Source: Galdieria partita (lineage: Eukaryota; Rhodophyta; Bangiophyceae; Galdieriales; Galdieriaceae). From it: DNA of 64,000 nucleotides. Positions 1 through 9,331 of this stretch are shown here, one piece after another. Numbering within the stretch: position 1 is the first letter of the stretch; every line of letters begins with the position of its first letter. The stretch spans positions 141,617 through 205,616 of the forward strand of contig BQMJ01000049.1 of the NCBI GenBank assembly GCA_025991245.1, read 5' to 3'. The translations under genes were made by a program, and so were the position numbers. The notes below the pieces were generated by a model. The model searched no databases and had not been told where the DNA came from. It saw only the letters and a list, made by a program, of their open reading frames with translations.

Positions 1-369
1 ACGAGAAACTTGTCTCCAGGCTCTAACAAGTTAAACGCAAGCTTCCAATTCAGCTGATCCAGTACCAGAGACAGGTATAGTGAATTCATTGTTAGTTTGC
101 CAAGTATATCGCAAAAGTGTCTATCCATTAGAAAACAATATCAGATATTATAGTCAAAAATGGATATACAGTACCTTTGTTTCCTCCATGATGTGAAGAA
201 AAGCGGAATCCAAGTGCCCAATCTCCTGCATCGAGAGTGCCTTCAACACTCTAGGATGTGGATTGCAAGGACCTGGACCACATAAGAGACGAGAAGGAGG
301 GTCTAAGGGTTCAAATAAAGGAGGTTTCTCAATGACTAGTTTGGCTTGTTTCAAAGTACTTGTCTGCAT
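1..369 (-). CDS. Alanine/serine-glyoxylate aminotransferase (AGXT family), partial, frame broken at window edge
   Basis: PLP-dependent fold-type I aminotransferase that transfers an amino group to glyoxylate (photorespiratory or peroxisomal type). Exon 1 (369-175, 65 codons) starts at an ATG and shows the family N-terminus: LLCGPGPCNPHPRVLKAL followed by IGHLDSAFL. A 54-nt GT-AG intron (174-121) leads into exon 2 (120 downwards), which reads TLLRYTWQTNNEFTIPVSGTG, the expected continuation. The frame then hits TAA at 33-31. If one A of the AAA run at 33-35 is skipped, the reading continues NLLEPGDK, which is what the family has there. The gene therefore carries either a real 1-nt insertion or a homopolymer sequencing error. 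The rest lies off the left edge. It is divergent from the Rab prenyltransferase gene, sharing a 370-bp promoter interval. Family call is firm; subcellular location is not determined. Confidence 0.85.
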
Positions 370-741
370 TTGAACAACACTGAAGTGAATTCAGTTTTGA
401 AGCAATTGTGGAGCAACAATGAATGGATGACGCAATCTCCGTTTCAAGTGGGAAAAGGCTTTGTTCCATTTCAACAATGCCTATTGGACGAACGCTGTTT
501 TACGGAAATGAATTGTATGATTTTCAGCTGAATAGCAATTATGAAAGTGACATTATACGTTGGAAGAAGCATATATTGGATGTATGAGTTGCGATAATAA
601 AAGCATGAGCATAGTATTCTTGGTTATCCGTTTATTGCAATATTGTGATGATAGGACAATGAAATGCAATAGGCCTATAAAGAGAAAACGCAAGTCTTAC
701 AAAACATAAATCACTTTCCAATGCCTTTCTGAAGTTTCCAA

Positions 742-1968
742 ATGGATTCTTTTTCACCATTCCCAGTGGATTTGCATCAACAGTACTTGTTCAAGGCACA
801 AAATGTAACTTTTGTCCTTTTTAGCTAGGAAAAGTTTAACTAGCTTAGTTGGATACAAAATCTTGGGAGTATTTCCTAACAGCACACAAACGAATAAGTG
901 GGGCTTATTGGACACTGACTTCTATCGACTTGTTGCATGGCTTGGAAAAGACTGACGAAAATGCTATCGTTTCTTGGATATTGAGTTGCCAGCACGAATC
1001 AGGTAATAATTTTCAAAGTTCTTTTTCAATAATTCAAAACCAAGTTACAAGGCGGTTTTGGAGGAAACGTGGATCAGGATCCCAACTTATTGTCAACTTT
1101 AAGTGCTGTACAGTGCCTTGCACTATATCGTCGTTTACACGAATTGAATCAGGAAAAGATTGTCTCTTGTAAGTTGAACACATTCATTTCAATCCTATTG
1201 AGAATTCTTCAAGATGTGGCTAGTCTTCAACTTTCTGATGGTTCGTTTATGGGTGACATTTGGGGAGAAGTGGACAGTCGCTTTACTTATGCCGCTATTT
1301 TATGTTTGAGCATTCTACAGCGTTTGGATGCTGTTCGTGTCGATAAAGCTGTTGAGTTTATATTATCTTGCTTGAACTTTGATGGTGGTTTTGGTTGTAT
1401 TCCAGGTGCTGAGTCACACAGTGGCCAAGGCATGGTATCTTCGTCAATTTCGTGTGTTTGTACTAATCGTGGACCCTAGTATTCTGTTGTATTGGAACTC
1501 TATATTTAACAGATTCGCTTCATCGAATTGATCAGGAACTCACTGGATGGTGGCTGGCAGAGAGACAGTTGAAGAATGGAGGCTTAAATGGCCGTCCGGA
1601 TAAAAAGGCAGATGTAAGATACTTTATAGTTTATTTGCATTTTAAAAATACGTTATAAAGGTTTGTTATTCTTGGTGGGTACTTTCTTCGCTTGTAATGT
1701 TAAACAAGCTAGATTGGATTGATTCATCCAAGCTTATTGAGTTTATTCTCCGTAGTCAGGTAATGCGCCTTGTAAAAGAAGTTTGTTTTTCCTTACCAGC
1801 AGTATAAAGGATTTGGAAAATGGAGGTATAGCAGACTATCCAGGCGATCGTTCGGATGTCTTTCATACCTTTTTTGGGCTTGCTGGGCTTTCCTTACTTG
1901 GTTGTCCTCAGCTAAAGAAAATTCATCCAGCGTATGCTTTACCAGTAGAAATCATTTCTCGAGAGTGA
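742..1968 (+). CDS. RABGGTB: Rab geranylgeranyltransferase (type II) beta subunit, 7 exons
   Basis: Catalytic beta subunit that attaches geranylgeranyl groups to C-terminal cysteines of Rab GTPases, acting with an alpha subunit and Rab escort protein. Exons: 742-804, 849-1002, 1052-1168, 1214-1429, 1480-1613, 1661-1759, 1810-1968, giving 942 nt and 313 aa, the normal family length. Introns are 44-50 nt. The prenyltransferase repeats are clear: [52 protein letters not shown] and [11 protein letters not shown]. Zinc ligands are visible as D-x-C in KKADVCYSWW and H in DVFHTFFG. The fourth intron (1430-1479) must use a GC donor to keep the conserved FCCIG reading. The first exon rests on the only upstream ATG that splices in frame; a start at base 849 would need TTG. 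The ending PAYALP is typical. Confidence 0.93.
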
Positions 1969-2214
1969 TGACATCTATACATGTGTCATGTTTTCATCAA
2001 TAGGAAGAGTCCGTTTTTCACAAAGTCACAATATATGTTTGTGTTCGATAAATAAGATTCCATAAGAAGAGCATTTAGAATAATTAGATAAAATGGAGTA
2101 TCTTGACAGTCTACAGAATTTCCACGTTATCTAACAACACGTTTGCCCCTCTCTCTCTTTTGAACAGAATAAATCCAAATATTGGTTACTGTTTCTGAAA
2201 TTTGTGAAAGGCAG

Positions 2215-2397
2215 TCAAATATTTTGAGCCATCGTCGATTGTCTCTTCAACTCGTTCCTACGAATTGCATACAAAAGTTCGTTTCTATCGATCAATTCAG
2301 GTGTTTGAATTTTAAAAGGATTGTTTCTTAGTACATAGTACTTTTGATAAACGTTATCGTCAGCATTGTCGACGTTCATCATTTTTGAACTGGACAT
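2215..2397 (-). CDS. Small hypothetical protein (60 aa)
   Basis: Open frame from ATG (2397) to TGA between the 3' ends of the Rab transferase gene and the O-methyltransferase gene. The product starts MSSSKMMNVDNADDN and has a charged, mostly hydrophilic C-terminal half (LIDRNELLYAIRRNELKRQ) that could form an amphipathic helix. I do not recognise it. The frame is also open upstream of the ATG for about 12 codons, so a spliced upstream exon is possible. Low complexity is absent and the amino-acid use looks coding, but the short length keeps confidence low. Confidence 0.35.
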   Translation of the reverse strand: MSSSKMMNVDNADDNVYQKYYVLRNNPFKIQTPELIDRNELLYAIRRNELKRQSTMAQNI

Positions 2398-2608
2398 TTT
2401 CAATCTTTCTGAAACATATCCATCGGAAGACAATTGAAATGTTTATAAAATATACAATGGCTTGATAAATTTTTTAAATGCTTCGATATGAGTACTATAG
2501 TGCTACATCACATTACAAAGGTAGAAAGGAAACAAAAAGTATTCTTTATTGGAGACTATCAAACTACCCACAAAACAAATATTCACGAATAAAAGCTATC
2601 GAAAGTGT

Positions 2609-3619
2609 CTACAAGACTTCTCCAACAATAACTGAAAACTCAGGCGCTATTTCTTCCATAAACACTTTAGGGATATTTGCTTCGTTTAGCCACTGACAGT
2701 ATTCCTCAAATGTAAAAGTATCCCCTTCTGAAGTGTTGACCAACATATTGAGAGCAAACAATAATGGATACGCTGGAGCACTTCTCTCGTTGTTGGGAAA
2801 CATATCGATGATAATAATTCTTCCGTGTGGTTTCAAAGCTTTTCCAAGTTTCTGAAACAATACTCGAGAGGAATTTTCACCTTCGGAATGCACAATATTG
2901 CCAAGGATGACAATGTCGTATTTGTTTTCTCCATAGTCAACTTGCTTCAAATCTCCTGCCAAATAGGCATATTGCTTCTCTACGCCATGGCGCTGGACAT
3001 AAGTTTTCGTTAGTTCTAATACTTTGGAAAAGTCTTGGGCTGTCACCATCACTTTATCGGATTTTTCAGCTAAAGGAATGCTCCATACTCCTGAACCACA
3101 CGCAATATCGAGTACGTTTAATGGAATGTTGGCTTTGTCCTTCAATAACATATCAGCCAAACGAGCAGAACGACCAAGGCTCATTGTATGCAATGACTTG
3201 ACCAAATGAGGAAAGAACTCGGTTGCCTTTTGCTCTTGCTCTAGTGCCCTTGGAGGTTGACCTGTCTTGATAACTTGATTTAAGTGGGACCAAGTATTCC
3301 AAAGATCGTCAATTTCAAACATGGCACCTACATAGTCTGCACTTGTTTTCACCAAAAATCTTGCACTTATTGGCTCCAGTTCATAGTATTGATCCTTCTT
3401 TTTAAGAAATTCCAAACCAACTAGTGCATTCAGCAGCATGCGCACACCTCTAGGTGTGGCATCTATAGCACTTGCAACTTGCTCCACTGTAGAGTTGCCT
3501 TGAGAAATACAATTAAAGATACCCAATTGCACTGCCGTCATCAGCGTACGTGAGCTGGTATAAGCATGGAACATATGGCTTATCCTTTGCAGTTGTTGCT
3601 CTTTGATGTCTTGTGACAT
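2609..3619 (-). CDS. SAM-dependent O-methyltransferase, COMT/hydroxyneurosporene-type
   Basis: Intronless 336-aa protein. Residues about 15-90 form the winged-helix dimerisation domain of type-2 O-methyltransferases (SSRTLMTAVQLGIFNCI, then TPRGVRMLLNALVGLEFL). The Rossmann methyltransferase domain follows with SAM motif I (VLDIACGSGVWSIPLAE, about residue 168-184), an acidic end in VTAQDFS, a GDL motif in LAGDLKQVDY, and GNIVHSEGE, the place of the catalytic-base histidine of the family. LKPHGRIIIIDMF is the usual motif near the C-terminus. Substrate unknown; likely a small aromatic or quinone-like hydroxyl, by family only. The start is the ATG at 3619; an in-frame extension to 3652 would need TTG. 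The absence of introns and bacterial-style sequence fit acquisition by transfer, which is inference. The promoter carries a 20-bp direct repeat with TATA-like cores. Confidence 0.85.
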   Translation of the reverse strand: MSQDIKEQQLQRISHMFHAYTSSRTLMTAVQLGIFNCISQGNSTVEQVASAIDATPRGVRMLLNALVGLEFLKKKDQYYELEPISARFLVKTSADYVGAMFEIDDLWNTWSHLNQVIKTGQPPRALEQEQKATEFFPHLVKSLHTMSLGRSARLADMLLKDKANIPLNVLDIACGSGVWSIPLAEKSDKVMVTAQDFSKVLELTKTYVQRHGVEKQYAYLAGDLKQVDYGENKYDIVILGNIVHSEGENSSRVLFQKLGKALKPHGRIIIIDMFPNNERSAPAYPLLFALNMLVNTSEGDTFTFEEYCQWLNEANIPKVFMEEIAPEFSVIVGEVL

Positions 3620-3674
3620 TGTTAGTGATGAGTACTTGTGAAATACGCCCAAAACAATGAGGCAGAATTGCTCT

Positions 3675-3713
3675 GAACAGATCGGCTATTTATAGAACAG
3701 ATCGGCTATTTAT
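3675..3713 (-). promoter_or_regulatory. Tandem 20-bp repeat with TATA-like core upstream of the O-methyltransferase
   Basis: The 19-bp unit gaacagatcggctatttat occurs at 3675-3693 and again at 3695-3713 (period 20). On the minus strand each copy reads ATAAATAGCCGATCTGTTC, a TATA-like core followed by GATC. The pair lies 56-95 bp upstream of the methyltransferase ATG (3619). It is either a duplicated core promoter or a pair of factor sites; there is no direct evidence for which. Confidence 0.5.
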
Positions 3714-3960
3714 TGGACAGCGCGCGGGTGAAGGGAGAAATTCGAGACAGCAACATGAGATATCCTCATTCAAACGTCATAGCGAAATATAACTTACAAA
3801 AATTGGCTCCTTTCTAGATTAGACTGCTGTATACTCTGTGTATTCTATTTGGGAGGGTTCAAAACTGTTTTTTTTCCTATAAGCATTGACTCTTGAAAAT
3901 CTATTTTCGATAACTTGGCATTCGCAGACGTAACGGCTCATCGCGGCATGGAGAAATGAA

Positions 3961-4263
3961 ATGTCCCTGAATCATCTCTCGTGTCCAGCAAGTTCCTCAA
4001 CGGCCTTGAAAGAAAAATACTTTATTCCAATCAACATCTTGCTTCGAAATAAAAGTCTACACAAACTCTATCTAATAATTACAAAGATATATCAAAAAGT
4101 ATCTTCCAAAGAATCACTTCTTTTTCTTCGAACTGTTTTAAAATATTCCCATTCAAACTATGTGCGGCTGGCCCTTGGAAATCTTACAGGTAGCCTTAAA
4201 ACAAAAAAGACAACTGTGGCTAGAATAATGTCAGCAAAGTCTTTGAGGATGCAGAACAGATAA
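3961..4263 (+). CDS. Hypothetical protein, weakly LYR-like
   Basis: 100-codon frame from ATG (3961) to TAA. The product is basic (many K and R), with LHKLYLIITKIYQKV near residue 34, which is faintly like the LYR motif helix of mitochondrial assembly factors. Key arginines of that family are not clearly placed, so this is only a suggestion. A donor-like GGTAGCC follows the LTG codons near 4190, so the real gene could splice out of this frame. It lies between the divergent O-methyltransferase promoter and the 3' end of the membrane protein gene. Confidence 0.3.
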   Translation: MSLNHLSCPASSSTALKEKYFIPINILLRNKSLHKLYLIITKIYQKVSSKESLLFLRTVLKYSHSNYVRLALGNLTGSLKTKKTTVARIMSAKSLRMQNR

Positions 4264-4608
4264 TCGGACACCCAAACTTGCTAAAATAGTGCATCCCGCG
4301 GAAAAGCAATGATAGAACATAGTATTCTATTGGAGAGTCGTATTGTAAGCTATCTTATCCACAAAAAAGTCCTCTATCTAGTACATATTCGCTGATACAT
4401 TGTGAACTCCTCAGTTTGCAAATGAATACTTGCATAAATCCCCCATCTATTGCTTTCAAGTTGTCTTAATACTATTCAGGATAGTAAAAGTGTTATTCCT
4501 ATAGAGCAATGGAATCGTTTCTTCAGATGTGGATAAACAACTATGATGTGGATGCAACTTCTCAGTACTAACAATCACTCAATATCAAATAGCTGATTTC
4601 AACTACGC

Positions 4609-5929
4609 TTACCTCCAAATAGCCTCTTCCGCATCTTTGCCACGCTGAAAATGACAATAATATAAAAACTTATTCATTCACTTCAACCTTATCTCAAACT
4701 TTCTCTATCAATCAACTTACCAATAAAATAGCCATTGCTGTTGCAAGACTGGCAATAACGAATTCACCCACTTTTCGTCTCCATCTGACCACGAAAGGTG
4801 GAACGGTTGCATAGCCTATCGATAGTCCAACAGATAATCGCTTCCATTCCATCCTATTTTTAATTGAAAACAAATAGTCAGGCACTCAACCCTAAAGCTC
4901 AATCAAAGTACCCAACATACCTTGAAACATCTAATGAAAATGTAAGAACGCTAACGGTATATTCATCTCCAAGTTTCCAGGACTCAATTTGCTGTCTTTC
5001 TTCTAAACTTGGTTCGGAGTAATTCCATTTGAGCTTGCGCGTTTTCAGTTCATCAATCCAAAGAAAGGGATACCATGCTATATAAGGGTGTGGATGACTA
5101 GAAGTTCTTGCTTCTTCAAATGAATGATAATTGTTTCGAATAGAAACATAAGAAAAATCGTAGGTGGATTGGTCATCCCATAAAAACTGTTCTGCACAGC
5201 CAAAGAGAAAGAACTTTAAGCAAACTTCTTCAACTGGTTTTTGTTCCTTATTAAAAACATTAATAAGCCAAAGAGAACTATTTGGAACCAACAATAGTTC
5301 GTTACTAGCTACTGATGCAGTAGCGTGTAACAGATTCAACGAAAGCTTGCCATTTTCTGATACTGTTTCTGCTATCGATATGTCAAAAGGTTGTTGGTGG
5401 TTCCATTGAATTGACTGGAAAGACCAGCCCTGTATATCGTCAACTTGTAGTGACACTGTTAAGCAAATAGCGTAGACCAATACTTGTAAATTTCTTACTT
5501 TGACCGTCCCAAATGATATCATGAAGTACTGCACTTGCTAAGAATTGGGCTTCAGAAGCAACTGAATGAATCTTTGTACAGTCCAATGTATCATTGTTAG
5601 GAACAGTTTCTACTGATAGCAAAGGGTATCGAACGTGTTGTGGTAACCATAAATCCAAGGCGCTGGGATAAGTTCCTAAGCTGAGTTCATACCATATATC
5701 TCTTTGTTGTACGTGGCTTGTCGATCTCAACAAGGTAAAACTACAACTTCTTATAAAGCTGTAGCACAGCTGTAACCGTTACTTACCCGTCACCAGGACA
5801 AGAAAAGCTTTCCGTTACATTGAAACGAGGAACAGTATTGACTTGGTGAAATTCAATCGAAGCAACAGTTTTCAAGCAATAAAATAATATCCACAGAGAA
5901 GAAAGGCGCTTGAATATTTGGCATTCCAT
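4609..5929 (-). CDS. Secretory-pathway type I membrane protein, 5 exons, unassigned
   Basis: Exons on the minus strand: 5929-5787, 5740-5499, 5455-4921, 4853-4721, 4644-4609, joining in frame to 362 aa. Introns are 46, 43, 67 and 76 nt. The N-terminus is a signal peptide (charged start, then LSSLWILFYCLKTVAS). The long middle is lumenal in character, with N-glycosylation sequons (for example NVTES and PNNDTLD). A hydrophobic segment near the C-terminus (EFVIASLATAMAILL) is followed by a short tail ending EAIWR. The stretch LDLWLPQHVRYPLLSVE is weakly reminiscent of PIG-X/PBN1 (GPI mannosyltransferase subunit), but the rest does not confirm this. I do not assign a function. The exon structure is well supported because every junction restores one frame. 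Confidence 0.7.
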
Positions 5930-6645
5930 TGTCGAGAATTGAATTGGTGTGAAATATTTGCTTTTAGAAAGTGAGCTCTTCGTCAAAAGGAATTATTTTA
6001 TGATAACTGACCATCTCAAAAAGCTCTAAATATAAACGTTATATATATTAAATATATCGGAGCAACTTTATTCAAAATTTGTTCAACTACTTCCATTTTA
6101 CAGTTTTACAAGGCAGATATGAAACTCTTTAAAGGTGCAAGTCGCACCCTGAAAGTTGTGAGTTTGCAAACCTGCATACGCTCCAGGAACCTGAACCAAA
6201 GTTAGTCTTTTCTAAAATAGAAAAACTTCACTTTGCAAAAGTACCCACGAACGGTTCTAGTTTTCTTTGTGGAACAAAAACGTGTTTCCTTGTTTTCTTC
6301 AAAAACCAAACCTGCTAAACATACCTCCTATGCTATTCGTCTATGTTATAATCTATATATATACAACCACAAACCCTTTTTCAGAGTGATTCGCAATAAC
6401 GAAACAAGTTGTAGACTATCGAGGGTTACTTGTGTTGTGGCAGCTGACAAACTAGTAATAATAATAATAATGGTTGTACGAAAGCTGCAAACATAATCAA
6501 TAAAAGTGTGTAACAAAATGGTAAACTCGTTTAGCCGAATACATTTTCACGTAAGAATCACAACTGACTGAATGGCTCTTGAACTGTAAGTAGAATGCAA
6601 CAACTCTATAAATTTTCCAATTTAAGATTTCTTCCATTTTAAAAA
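5930..6645. other. Divergent intergenic region between membrane protein and arsM
   Basis: Holds the promoters of two divergent genes. AT-rich TATA-like runs lie at 6030-6060 and 6340-6362. A short possible coding exon starts with ATG at 6119 (MKLFKGASRTLKVV) and could splice onward, but no continuation could be confirmed. Nothing else is supported. Confidence 0.4.
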
Positions 6646-7766
6646 ATGAGTTGTTCTGGTTGCAAAAAGAATTCTTCCATCTCTACAGAACAAGTTGCTG
6701 AGTATTATAAAGATGTCGTGACAGGAAATACTCGTCTGTCGTGTCCTTGTAGTTCTGGAGTTCTTACTACTCAACAGCAGAAGATATTGAGTTTGATTCA
6801 CCCAACCATTCTTGAGAAGTATTATGGCTGTGCAAGCCCTATACCTACTGCAATTGAAGGTTGCACTGTATTGGATCTTGGATGCGGCACAGGTAGAGAT
6901 GTTTATTTATGCAGTGCGTTAGTTGGAAACAAGGGAAAAGTTATTGGAGTTGATCTTCTCCCGGAAATGCTGGAGATTGCTTCCAGATACAAGTCCTATC
7001 ATGCAGAGAAGTTCTTTCATGATTCCTCTCCAAGTAATGTTGAATTTTTACAAGGACGCATTGAGAATCTTAAAGAGATTGGAATTGCAGATGGCTCCAT
7101 AGATGTTGTCATTTCCAACTGTGTCGTCAATTTATCGGATGACAAGGTGTGAAAAATTTGAATATTCTGAAAGCTAATTTGATAAAGCTTGAATAGGAGA
7201 AAATATTCAAAGAAGTTTCAAGAGTCTTAAAGCCTGGAGGAGAATTTTATTTTGCTGACAAATATATAGACAGGCGTTTGAATGCGGAGGCAAGGCAAGA
7301 CCTTGAGTTGGTAGGTCAATGCTTAGGAAAGGCAATGTATATCCAAGACTTTGTATCTCTCGTGAAGAAAGCGGGATTTTCCGATATTCGCCTAGTCTCA
7401 AGTTCAAAGCAAAGAATTTCATCCGAAACAGAAGCCAAACTGAATGGTGCTTGTGCCTATTCTTGTGTGTTTAGAGCATTTCGATTAGAACATTTAGATG
7501 AATGTTTAGAAGACTACCAAGAAACCGCTATCTTTCAGGGCACTACTGATGTTGATAGGGATACCTATGAGTTCGATTGTCATCTCAAGTTTCCTAAGGG
7601 TTTGCCTGTCTCAGTTGATGGTAATACAGCTGAAATTATTCGCCACTCTAGACTCTCGCATTACTTTCATATATCTAATAGAAAGTCTCACCAAGGTCTA
7701 TTTCAACCTGAGAAACAGCTTCCCATGAGTTTGATTGTGAAAAATCAATCTTTGGAAAAGAAGTAG
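6646..7766 (+). CDS. arsM: Arsenite S-adenosylmethionine methyltransferase (ArsM)
   Basis: Methylates As(III) using SAM and thiols to mono-, di- and trimethylated species; usually a detoxification step in hot acidic springs. Exons 6646-7146 and 7197-7766 (50-nt intron) give 356 aa. Residues 60-90 hold YYGCASPIPTAIEGCTVLDLGCG with SAM motif I. The cysteines expected for As(III) binding are all visible: Cys33/Cys35 (CPC), Cys62 (YYGC), Cys159 (ISNCVVNLS) and Cys209 (GQCLGKAMY). The 50-residue gap between the last two matches the cyanidial enzymes. LKPGGEFYFADKY and the C-terminal FxxD/CH-like domain follow. The N-terminus has an extra CSGC. ArsM is widely regarded as bacterially derived in these algae; the single intron shows it has since adapted to the host. 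Confidence 0.95.
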
Positions 7767-8524
7767 CTATATTTGTATGTTTTTAGTTGATAGAATAAAT
7801 GTTTCAGTTTGTAGATAAAATCCCTGTCTAGACTGGGAGTCCCTAGAGTACAAGTGAATACTCAGCCAAGCTGCTAAAGCTGAGTCTAAAACTTGTTGAG
7901 CAATATGACTTGTAGAGGAGTCTTCACTCGCTATTGATTATATTTCTCATTCTCGTGAAAGAACAATTATTCCAGAAGATTCCTGGTTGTACTCTCCTGA
8001 GCTGTTAGATTCCTACATGCGTATCTTTTTTTTTTTTAATCTTTTTTATCTTTCAGAAGAATAAGAAAGGTGAGCCAATGATGTTTCTTTTTATGGATTG
8101 TATTTTATGGTAGAATAGAAACTTGTTTCTACTCGAACCATCAATACAAGTGCAAAAGCGACTTGATAGCTATTATGGAAGAAAGGAGTCTTGAGCAGTA
8201 AGTAAGAGTTGATCATGAATCTTAACTGAGCAATTGTTGTATCCAACGTTTCTTGTCATGTACTTGAAAAAGACACATACCACATCCGACAGAATTCATA
8301 AAGTATTTATGTGTTCAAGTAACTGTCGAGATAAAAAAGACTTGCAACTTTTTGAAGACAACACCCGACTATAATAACGACAGTTCACTCGCTCTTGGAA
8401 GAGTTTGGGATCACAAATACTTGTCAAAGGACATTTAAGAGCGCAAGTTCCCAACATTGAGTTTATAAACTTCTTGTCAATGCCTCATTGATAGCTTTTA
8501 GTATTTTGGGAAAATACTGTGACT
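7767..8524. other. Intergenic region downstream of arsM
   Basis: No convincing gene. It contains poly-T at 8028-8038. From about 8285 it enters a segment with a diverged second copy near 13384-13720. Confidence 0.4.
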
Positions 8525-8720
8525 ATGCAAGAGTTATTTAAAGACGGAAGTATTATAGCTGTGGCTGGGGACGAACTCTTGATATATGAAAATGTCCCCA
8601 TCGAGTTTGATACAAAAGCGTCCGAACTGTTGAAACCGAAAGAGATTTCAAAGTCTATTTCAGCGCTGGACTGTAACGCTGCAAAGCTTTTTGGGCGAGG
8701 TCGAATGAAACGGTAAGCTT
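8285..8720 (+). repeat. Relic pair, copy 1 (partner at 13384-13720)
   Basis: Matched stretches include gaattcataaagtatttatg against gaattc-like caaaatatttatgag, ttcaagtaactgtcgag, tttaagagcgcaa, ttataaacttcttgt and aaaatactgtgac. The order is conserved across about 400 bp. The TATA-like ttataaac lies about 60 bp upstream of the small frame at 8525, so the conserved part may be promoter plus first exon of one ancestral gene. Confidence 0.55.
8525..8716 (+). CDS. Hypothetical small protein or first exon (63 aa)
   Basis: ATG at 8525 to TAA at 8716. The product starts MQELFKDGSIIAVAGDELL, is of balanced composition and ends FGRGRMKR. A donor-like GGTAAGC overlaps the stop, so this may be exon 1 of a longer gene that continues past 8770. 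The homologous copy near 13600 is broken by stops, while it keeps LFGRGGMKL-like spacing at the end. Not recognised. Confidence 0.35.
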   Translation: MQELFKDGSIIAVAGDELLIYENVPIEFDTKASELLKPKEISKSISALDCNAAKLFGRGRMKR

Positions 8721-9331
8721 GTTTACCTCTCTGGACATCGAAAGACGAGCGTTCCGGTCGTTTCAAGTGATGGAGGTCTAGAAAAGAATGTTAAACTCTA
8801 TTTGTTTGTCACTTTGGACTTTTTTAGCTTGTCGAGTACTTTGTTTATTCCTCGAGCAATTCTCATCATAAAAACCAAAATGGTTGGCGACACTCGATAC
8901 ATGCGAACAATCTCAACATTCTTCAATCTACCAGAACATGTTTTGTTGTATCGTCGCAATTTTGCATTGAAATTCCGTTTAAGAATTTGTTCAGTTTCCA
9001 GTCATTTACATGTTCATGACTAGTATGGAAATTTCATAGCATGTTGGGAACGAGGACATTATCTCAACGACTCTTTTCTCTGAAACAGTTCTAGTGTGAA
9101 CATATTTCAATATGTCCGGGACTGGCCAATTTCATCTCAACTAGTCTTAGAAAGACTTATCTCAGGAAATAACCTTATCAATCCTTGAATCCCAAGTGAC
9201 AAATCCATCACTTATAGCTATCAAAGCTCTATAGAAAGTATACATCCTTGAATCCACAAAGTAGAAGGTTGCGTCAGGAATTCACTAAAATACAAAGAAA
9301 CCAAATTTCTCTTTCAAAAGTCTCACATTCT

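Noticed and set aside
849-851. TTG start for the Rab prenyltransferase
   Set aside because: A eukaryotic gene would not start at TTG; an upstream exon with ATG (742) splices in frame through a 44-nt intron.
1169-1202. 34-nt intron in the Rab prenyltransferase
   Set aside because: It would create a stop; the 45-nt version ending at 1213 restores the conserved YVASLQ.
4899-5534. Single-exon reading of the membrane protein
   Set aside because: The frame is an internal exon; splice sites on both sides join it to a signal peptide exon and a transmembrane exon.
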